DNA of 19,362 nt, from positions 1 to 19,362 of the forward strand of contig DASPMW010000049.1 in the NCBI GenBank assembly GCA_035626855.1, read 5' to 3'. Positions 14,862-19,362 of this stretch are shown one piece after another (within the stretch, counting starts at the first letter, position 1; each line of letters starts with the position of its first letter). The notes beneath the pieces were generated by a model. It was not told the DNA's origin and searched no databases. It worked only from the letters and a program-made list of their open reading frames with translations. A program made the position numbers and the translations under genes. This stretch comes from JAPWJZ01 sp035626855. Lineage in GTDB: Bacteria; Pseudomonadota; Alphaproteobacteria; Micavibrionales; UBA2020.

Positions 14862-16441
14862 AGCAGTTCGCCGAGCTTCTCGAAAACCTGCTGCTGACGC
14901 CATCGCGGAACTCCAAGCTCGCGCATATGGTGCGTTATTTCCAAAGCGCGCCCGATCCCGACCGCGGCTATGCGCTGGCTGCGCTGACGGGCGAGCTCAA
15001 CCTGCAGAACGTCAAGGCCAACCTGCTGAAAAAAATCGCGCTGGAGCGCGTGGACGAACACCTGTTCGACATGTCCTATGATTACGTCGGTGACCTCGCC
15101 GAAACGATCGCGCTCATCTGGCCGGAAACGGGCAGGGGCGAATTGCCGTCGCTCTCGGGCATCATCGCCGAGCTGGAAACCATTGCGCCCCCGCGCCTGC
15201 CCGGCGTCATCGCGGGCCACCTGACCGCCGGCACGCCGACCGAGCGCTGGGCGATCATCAAGCTCGCGACCGGCAACCTGCGCATCGGCGTGTCGGCGCG
15301 CCTTGCGAAACAGGCGCTTGCCGATTTCAGCGCCGGTTTTGGCGACGCGAAAACCATGGACGATATCGAGCATATCTGGCACGGCCTTGCCCCCCCTTAT
15401 GCCGAATTGTTCGCCTGGCTCGAAAACCGCGGCGCCGCCCCCGAGATCCACCGCCACCGCGTGTTCCACCCGATGATGCTGTCCCACGCGATCGACGAGG
15501 AAAAGGATTTCGCCGCCATGAACCCCGCTGACTGGCAGGCGGAATGGAAATGGGACGGCATCCGCGTGCAGCTGAGCCTCGGCCATGACGAAAAAACCAT
15601 GTTCTCGCGAACGGGCGACAATATCGCGCATACCTTTCCCGATCTTTTGAAAACTATCACCGGCGCAGGCGTGCTCGACGGCGAATTGCTGGTCGGACGC
15701 GATTTCTCGCCGATGACCTTCAACGACCTGCAGCAGCGCCTCAACCGCAAAACCGTCAGCGCCGCGATGCAAAAAGATTATCCCGCCTTCGTGCGCGTCT
15801 ATGACATGCTGTTCGACGGCGACGAGGATATCCGCCACCTTCCGCTCGTGGCGCGCCGCGCGCGGCTGGAAGCCTGGCTTCAGCGTTACCCGAACCCGCG
15901 GCTCGATCTCTCAGCGCCGCTGCCGTTCCAAACCTGGGATGAACTTGCCGCGATGCGCATCCGCGGCGCGGAGGAACAGGGCCATGAAGGCATCATGCTG
16001 AAATGCAAAGACAGCATCTATCAGCAGGGCCGGCCTAAGGGTCTCTGGTATAAATGGAAGCGCGACCCGCGCCTCATTGACGCGATCCTCATGTATGCGC
16101 AGCGCGGCCATGGCAAGCGCTCGTCCTTTTATTCCGACTACACCTTCGGCGTCTGGAAGGGGAACGAGATAGTGCCCGTCGGAAAGGCCTATTTCGGTTT
16201 TACCGACGAAGAACTGCTGCGGCTCGACAAATGGATCCGCAGCCATACCACGGAAAAATTCGGCCCCGTACGCGAGGTGGAAAAGCAGCTGGTGTTCGAG
16301 GTCGCCTTTGATTCGGCCCACGACAGCCCCCGCCATAAGTCGGGCGTCGCGCTGCGCTTCCCGCGCATAAACAGAATCCGCTGGGACAAACCGGCGCAGC
16401 AGGCAGATACCCTTGAATCTGTGCGCCAATTCGTGACCTGA
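14858..16441 (+). CDS. ATP-dependent DNA ligase (ligase-associated repair cluster)
   Basis: A 527-residue ATP-dependent DNA ligase. An N-terminal helical DNA-binding domain (about 1-200) is followed by the nucleotidyltransferase core: motif I KWDGIR with the AMP-accepting Lys231, VLDGEL (272-277, motif III), VYDMLFDG (314-321), EGIMLK (377-382, motif IV) and KWKR (399-402, motif V), then an OB-fold domain ending in the RFPRINRIRWDKP segment. It seals nicks by the lysyl-AMP mechanism. It is distinct from replicative NAD-dependent LigA and carries no LigD polymerase or phosphoesterase domains. The start overlaps the exonuclease stop by 4 bp and follows GGAAGGGG. Confidence 0.95.
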   Translation: MKQFAELLENLLLTPSRNSKLAHMVRYFQSAPDPDRGYALAALTGELNLQNVKANLLKKIALERVDEHLFDMSYDYVGDLAETIALIWPETGRGELPSLSGIIAELETIAPPRLPGVIAGHLTAGTPTERWAIIKLATGNLRIGVSARLAKQALADFSAGFGDAKTMDDIEHIWHGLAPPYAELFAWLENRGAAPEIHRHRVFHPMMLSHAIDEEKDFAAMNPADWQAEWKWDGIRVQLSLGHDEKTMFSRTGDNIAHTFPDLLKTITGAGVLDGELLVGRDFSPMTFNDLQQRLNRKTVSAAMQKDYPAFVRVYDMLFDGDEDIRHLPLVARRARLEAWLQRYPNPRLDLSAPLPFQTWDELAAMRIRGAEEQGHEGIMLKCKDSIYQQGRPKGLWYKWKRDPRLIDAILMYAQRGHGKRSSFYSDYTFGVWKGNEIVPVGKAYFGFTDEELLRLDKWIRSHTTEKFGPVREVEKQLVFEVAFDSAHDSPRHKSGVALRFPRINRIRWDKPAQQADTLESVRQFVT

Positions 16442-16476
16442 CGGAACCTGAATCGCCCTTGGCGGTTTAGGGGATT

Positions 16477-17442
16477 ATGAAGATCGGCTATCACGCATCG
16501 CATGAGCAGTTCACACCGCGCGCGTTGCTCGACTATGTTTCCCGCGCGGAAAAGGCCGGTTTCAAGGCCGTGATGTGCTCCGACCATGTTTCGCCATGGT
16601 CCGTCCGGCAGGGCCAGTCCGGCCACCCTTGGCCTTGGCTCGGCGCGGCGTTGCAGGCAACATCCAGCATGTCCTTTGGCACCCTGTCCATCCCGGGCGG
16701 CATGCGCTATCACCCGGTCGCAATCGCCCAGAATTTTGCCACCCTTGCCCAGATGTTTCCCAACCGCTTCCAGTGGATCGCCGCCGGCAGCGGCGAGGCG
16801 ATGAATGAAACCGTGACGGGCGAAACCTGGCCTGCGCGGGAAGAGCGCATGGCGCGCATGAAAGCGGGCATCGATATGATCCGCAAGCTGTGGCGCGGAG
16901 AAACAATCACGCAGAATGACGGACCGTTCAAGGCAGAGAACGCGCGAATCTGGACGCTGCCAGAGACGCCGCCGAAAATTTACGCGGCGGCGATCGGCCC
17001 TGAAACGGCGCGTGACGCCGGCGCCTGGGCGGACGGCCTTATCACCGTGCGCAAGGACGTTGACACGCTGAATTCTATTATTTCAGCCTTCCGTGAAGGC
17101 GGCGGGGAGGGCAAGCCGCTTGCGCTGCAATTGCAGGTCGCCTGGGCGGAAGATGAAGACACCGCGCGCACCGAGGCGCATGACCAGTGGCGTCATACGG
17201 CTGCCGGCGCGCAACCCTGGCAGGATTTCAGGACGCCGGAAAGCATCGACCGCGCAGCCGAGCATGTCGCGCCCGAAAACATGGACGAAGGCCTGTTCAT
17301 ATCAGCCGATCCTGCCGCGCATCTCGCGCATATCCGGGAACATGCCGCTTTCGGTTTTGACGAAATCTACATCCACAACGCCGCACGCAACCAGGCGCAA
17401 TTCATCGAAGTCTTCGCACGGGAGGTACTGCCATCATGCTAG
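16477..17442 (+). CDS. LLM-class flavin-dependent oxidoreductase (TIGR03885-like)
   Basis: A 321-residue luciferase-like TIM-barrel enzyme. It starts MKIGYHASHEQFTP and carries the class motifs SDHVSPW (35-41), the segment GTLSIPGGMRYHPVAIAQ, and AAGSGEAMNE for flavin phosphate binding, then an AAAIGPETARDAGAWADGLI block. The pattern is that of the probable non-F420 flavin oxidoreductases; the cofactor is probably FMN and the substrate is unknown. The ATG follows AGGGG by 3-4 bases. It lies 35 bp after the DNA ligase on the same strand and overlaps the next small gene by 7 bp, so all may be on one transcript. Confidence 0.87.
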   Translation: MKIGYHASHEQFTPRALLDYVSRAEKAGFKAVMCSDHVSPWSVRQGQSGHPWPWLGAALQATSSMSFGTLSIPGGMRYHPVAIAQNFATLAQMFPNRFQWIAAGSGEAMNETVTGETWPAREERMARMKAGIDMIRKLWRGETITQNDGPFKAENARIWTLPETPPKIYAAAIGPETARDAGAWADGLITVRKDVDTLNSIISAFREGGGEGKPLALQLQVAWAEDEDTARTEAHDQWRHTAAGAQPWQDFRTPESIDRAAEHVAPENMDEGLFISADPAAHLAHIREHAAFGFDEIYIHNAARNQAQFIEVFAREVLPSC

Positions 17443-17690
17443 ACGGAATTATCGCAGGCGCATTCAACGACGGACGTTTCTTCAAGGTGTATGGCACGCA
17501 GGTCGATATGGCTGCATGGGCCTCCCCGCTCGATGCGAAGCCAAAACAGCTGCGCGTTTCCAACCAGAATCTGGAAGCGGAGAACTTCGTGCGCGCGCTC
17601 GAGGCGGATTTCCGCGAGCAGCTGCGTGCGCATTTTTCCGGAAAGCTTCCGGAAAATTCCGAGTCGGTTGCGATAGCGCCGCGCGCCTGA
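17436..17690 (+). CDS. Small protein of unknown function, 84 residues
   Basis: The gene overlaps the oxidoreductase end by 7 bp and has GGGAGG 10 bases before the ATG, so translation is well supported. The product is soluble and has no recognised motif: MLDGIIAGAFNDGRFFKVYG, a middle AAWASPLDAKPKQL, and a predicted helix NLEAENFVRALEADFREQLRAHF. The overlap suggests it works with, or is expressed with, the flavin oxidoreductase, possibly as a small accessory protein; this is inference. Its 3' part contains a perfect 23-base inverted repeat. Confidence 0.62.
   Translation: MLDGIIAGAFNDGRFFKVYGTQVDMAAWASPLDAKPKQLRVSNQNLEAENFVRALEADFREQLRAHFSGKLPENSESVAIAPRA
17634..17656. repeat. Perfect 23-base inverted repeat inside a small gene
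   Basis: TTTTCCGGAA (17634-17643), a 3-base AGC loop, and TTCCGGAAAA (17647-17656) form a perfect 10-bp stem within the 3' part of the 84-residue gene. The 3' arm is A-rich rather than T-rich for the + strand, so it is not a standard terminator for this gene. It may be a regulatory or processing hairpin, or chance. Confidence 0.5.
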
Positions 17691-17732
17691 GAGTCAAGAT
17701 TCAGCCGCCTTATTTTCTTCACCGCGCTCGCC

Positions 17733-17757
17733 GGAACCGCGCCCCCTTTCTTTCATT
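17733..17757 (+). promoter_or_regulatory. Candidate sigma-EcfG-type promoter for the Gly/Arg-rich repeat gene
   Basis: GGAAC (17733-17737, extended GGAACCG) is followed after 16 bases by CATT (17754-17757), one mismatch from the alphaproteobacterial general-stress consensus GGAAC-N16/17-CGTT. It is 75 bp (GGAAC to ATG) upstream of the start at 17808. A similar box precedes the acidic-protein gene at nearly the same distance. Confidence 0.42.
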
Positions 17758-17807
17758 GTCCTCGGGCACAGCAACTGCCTGTAAACAATTCTTGAAAGGA
17801 AAACACC

Positions 17808-18713
17808 ATGCGTAATTCTGGACAATCCCGCGGCGGCAGCCGCGGCAACCAAGGCGGCAACCGAGGTGGCCGCAGTGGCGGCATGCGCGAGCGCGACGAC
17901 GAAGGCCGTTTCATGAGCGATGATCGCGGCGGCAGCCGTTCCCGCTCGATGGAATTCGACGATGAAGATGACGAAGACCAAGGTGGACGAGGCGGGCGCG
18001 GCGGCAACGGCGGCGGCCGGGGCCAAGGCGGCCATGGTGGTTGGTTCGGCGATTCCGAAGGCCATGCCGAAGCGGCACGGCGCGGCCGCTCGGGTTCCCG
18101 CAACATGGAAATGGACGATGACTTCGACGACGAGGACGACGACAGCGGCTATTCCGCGCGCGGCCGTAACGGCGGCCGTGGGCGCAATGGCGGCAATCGC
18201 CAGCGTGACGAAGAAGGCCGCTTCATGAGCGATGACCGCAGCTATCGCGGCTCCAGCCAGTGGGACGACGAGGACGAGGAGGATTTCGAAGACGATGATT
18301 TCGATGGTGCCTCCTCCCGCGAGCGCGACGAAAACGGACGCTTCCTGAGCGATGAAGACATGGATGACGATCTCGGCATGTCCCGTGGGCGCTCCGGCTC
18401 CCGGAACGGCGGACGCCGCCAGGGCCGCGGCGGCCATGGCGGTTGGTTCGGCGATTCCGAAGGCCATTCGCGCGCGGCAAGCCAGCGCAACGGCCGTCGT
18501 AGCCGCTCGGCGGGCGGCAATGGCGGCAGGTCTATGTCGTCACGCGGCGGCAGCAGCGAGGGTAACGGCGGCGGGCGCTCCTCCCGCAGCGGCGGCAGCC
18601 GTAACGGTAACGGCAGCAGCCGTGGCGGCAACAACGGCGGTCGCGGCCGTGGCTGGTTCGGGGATTCCCGCGGCCATGCCGAGGCCGGCCGTCACAGCCA
18701 CGACAACGACTAA
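17808..18713 (+). CDS. Gly/Arg-rich protein with acidic blocks and WFGDSEGH / RDxxGRFxSD repeats
   Basis: A 301-residue low-complexity protein, probably largely disordered and soluble. Gly/Arg/Ser-rich stretches with RGG and GRG alternate with Asp/Glu blocks (51-57, 103-112, 153-166, 182-188). Two short conserved units recur: RDDEGRFMSDD-like at 28-40, 133-144 and 172-184, and WFGDSEGH at 79-86, 213-220 and 283-290 (WFGDSRGH); HAEAARRG follows the first. These units resemble alphaproteobacterial proteins of the KGG-type stress family (RDEEGRFMSDD and WYGD-EGH-EA-RRG). GAAAGGAAAACACC before ATG 17808 supplies the ribosome-binding site. It is monocistronic, with an own terminator and a candidate stress promoter. 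Function is unknown; RNA or DNA binding or condensate formation are guesses. Confidence 0.82.
   Translation: MRNSGQSRGGSRGNQGGNRGGRSGGMRERDDEGRFMSDDRGGSRSRSMEFDDEDDEDQGGRGGRGGNGGGRGQGGHGGWFGDSEGHAEAARRGRSGSRNMEMDDDFDDEDDDSGYSARGRNGGRGRNGGNRQRDEEGRFMSDDRSYRGSSQWDDEDEEDFEDDDFDGASSRERDENGRFLSDEDMDDDLGMSRGRSGSRNGGRRQGRGGHGGWFGDSEGHSRAASQRNGRRSRSAGGNGGRSMSSRGGSSEGNGGGRSSRSGGSRNGNGSSRGGNNGGRGRGWFGDSRGHAEAGRHSHDND
18027..18467 (+). repeat. Near-identical 39-bp internal repeat
   Basis: Positions 18027-18065 and 18429-18467 match at 38 of 39 bases (one GGT/GGC difference), encoding the GGHGGWFGDSEGH unit twice. Codon-level identity suggests recent internal duplication or gene conversion rather than only protein-level constraint. 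The third WFGD unit near 18652 is more diverged. Confidence 0.75.
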
Positions 18714-18742
18714 CCTCTTCTAATCAGGCAGTTCCGGTGCTC

Positions 18743-18785
18743 CCGGGAGGCGCTCCATAACAGGGGTGCCTCCCGGTTCTTTTTA
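18743..18785 (+). terminator. Terminator of the Gly/Arg-rich repeat gene
   Basis: CCGGGAGGC (18743-18751) pairs with GCCTCCCGG (18768-18776), followed by TTCTTTTTA. This is a classic Rho-independent terminator 29 bp after the stop codon. Its stem shares CCGGGAGGCG with the terminator at 19243. Confidence 0.88.
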
Positions 18786-18789
18786 GCGG

Positions 18790-18815
18790 GGAACCGAATA
18801 TGTCGCCTGCTTGTT
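18790..18815 (+). promoter_or_regulatory. Candidate sigma-EcfG-type promoter for the acidic-protein gene
   Basis: GGAAC (18790-18794, extended GGAACCG) is followed after 17 bases by TGTT (18812-18815), one mismatch from the general-stress consensus. GGAAC is 79 bp from the ATG at 18869, nearly the same layout as in front of the preceding gene. A T-rich stretch (TTGTTTTTGG) follows. Confidence 0.42.
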
Positions 18816-18868
18816 TTTGGTGTATCGGCAACCCCTGTGCCGGAGCGAGATGAAATTGGAGGAAGAAC

Positions 18869-19210
18869 ATGCGTAACAATCAGACCACCGGCGGCACGTC
18901 GAAAGGCGCTCCCGCCCCGGGGCAGAAAGCCGGCAAGGCCAATGCCCGCGAAAACGCCGAGGAAGCCCTGCTGGGCGGCGCCGATGACGAAGACGAGGAA
19001 TCCGTCGGCGACAAGGACGAAGAAGACGAAGAGCTGGAGCTCGATGACGAGGACGACGAAGACGACATCGACCTCGATGACGACGAGCTCGACGAAGATG
19101 ACGAGTTGGAAGCCAGCGACGACGAAGATGACGAGGAGCCGGAAGAAGACGACGAGGAGAACCTGCTCGACGAGCCCGATCTCGACATGGGCGAAGAGGA
19201 AGAGCAGTAA
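18869..19210 (+). CDS. Hyperacidic low-complexity protein
   Basis: A 113-residue protein. Residues 1-27 are basic to neutral (MRNNQTTGGTSKGAPAPGQK, then AGKANAR). Residues 39-113 are about 72% Asp/Glu by my count (54 of 75), with only one Lys and scattered Leu, Ile and Val. There is no signal peptide or membrane segment; the protein should be disordered and strongly negative, able to bind basic proteins or divalent cations. The start is firm: GGAGGAAG lies 4-5 bases before ATG 18869. It begins MRN like the preceding gene and has its own terminator. I do not recognise a family; polyacidic tails occur in unrelated proteins. Because the frame is compositionally biased, the reverse-strand poly-Ser reading is a shadow. 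Confidence 0.8.
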   Translation: MRNNQTTGGTSKGAPAPGQKAGKANARENAEEALLGGADDEDEESVGDKDEEDEELELDDEDDEDDIDLDDDELDEDDELEASDDEDDEEPEEDDEENLLDEPDLDMGEEEEQ

Positions 19211-19242
19211 CAGTCGATACTACCCTGCATAAACGAAAAAAG

Positions 19243-19284
19243 ATCCGGGAGGCGTTGGTGAAGCGCCTCCCGGATTTCGTTTTG
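19243..19284. terminator. Terminator after the acidic-protein gene
   Basis: ATCCGGGAGGCG (19243-19254) pairs perfectly with CGCCTCCCGGAT (19264-19275), a 12-bp stem with a 9-base loop, followed by TTCGTTTT and preceded by an A-rich run (ACGAAAAAAG), so it may act in both directions. Confidence 0.9.
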
Positions 19285-19290
19285 GATTCC

Positions 19291-19362
19291 TTATCATACT
19301 GAGCGAAAGCGAAGGATCTCCCTTTCTCGCCGCAATCAAGGGAGATCCTTCGCTTACGCTGA
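19291..19362. repeat. Long palindromic dispersed repeat, copy 2 (truncated by window end)
   Basis: TGAGCGAAAGCGAAGGATCTCCCTT (19300-19324 in part) pairs with 19338-19362 over 25 bp with two mismatches. It belongs to the same family as the repeat at 1242-1318: both share the TCAT-CTGAGCG-AGCGAAGGATCTC core. The outer part of the right arm is cut by the end of the window. It follows the acidic-gene terminator. Confidence 0.85.

Noticed and set aside
14780..15838. 352-codon reverse frame opposite the DNA ligase
   Set aside because: Antisense to a gene with complete ligase motifs; no recognisable domain or ribosome-binding site.
17694..18634. Ala/Val-rich and Pro-rich reverse frames opposite the Gly/Arg-rich gene, and poly-Ser reverse frame opposite the acidic gene
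   Set aside because: They are mirror images of the biased forward coding sequence; the forward frames have ribosome-binding sites, terminators and repeated conserved units.
17808..18713. Repeats in this region as a possible CRISPR array
   Set aside because: Repeats are in-frame coding units of unequal spacing and length, with no uniform spacers and no cas genes.

Overview
The window reads as GC-rich chromosomal DNA from an alphaproteobacterium. This rests on gene content (a CIO-type cytochrome bd oxidase with a DUF2474-like small subunit, the ligase-associated DNA repair set, an alphaproteobacterial-style WFGDSEGH/GRFMSDD repeat protein) and on regulatory motifs that fit this class: one exact CtrA-type TTAA-N7-TTAA site and several GGAAC-N16/17-CGTT-like boxes. 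I cannot name an order or genus. I see no phage, IS element, CRISPR array, rRNA or tRNA.

Layout. 1-1320: three small forward genes (YdeI/OmdA C-terminal type protein, secreted NTF2-like protein, CheY-like receiver lacking its phospho-acceptor Asp), ending in a long palindromic dispersed repeat. 1321-3936: a reverse-strand pair, an MBOAT O-acyltransferase followed by an SGNH-like membrane-anchored partner, a typical module for acylating an exported polysaccharide or envelope polymer. 4211-7159: a tightly packed forward operon of cytochrome bd subunits I and II, a 40-residue small subunit and a hotdog thioesterase. 7163-8092 (reverse) is a secreted LysM-YkuD L,D-transpeptidase; 8280-8903 is an unrecognised forward gene; the promoter region between them holds the CtrA-type site and a 12-bp direct repeat. 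9090-10424 is an NRAMP/MntH metal transporter, closed by a bidirectional terminator shared with the small membrane protein at 10505-10699.

10753-16441 is the ligase-associated DNA repair cluster, arranged head-to-head: DEXH helicase and PdeM phosphoesterase on the reverse strand, MBL-fold exonuclease and ATP-dependent DNA ligase on the forward strand. The two starts are about 10 bp apart or overlap. The four products are expected to act together on damaged DNA. An LLM-class flavin oxidoreductase and an overlapping small unknown gene follow.

17691-19290 is the least conventional part. Two monocistronic genes encode a Gly/Arg-rich protein with alternating basic and acidic blocks plus short conserved repeats, and a hyperacidic protein. 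Both have a GGAACCG box about 75-79 bp before the start, both begin ATGCGTAA, and both end in a terminator built on the same CCGGGAGGC stem. This suggests two co-regulated, possibly stress-induced, largely disordered proteins of opposite charge character. It is the best candidate here for an undescribed system. A second copy of the palindromic repeat closes the window.
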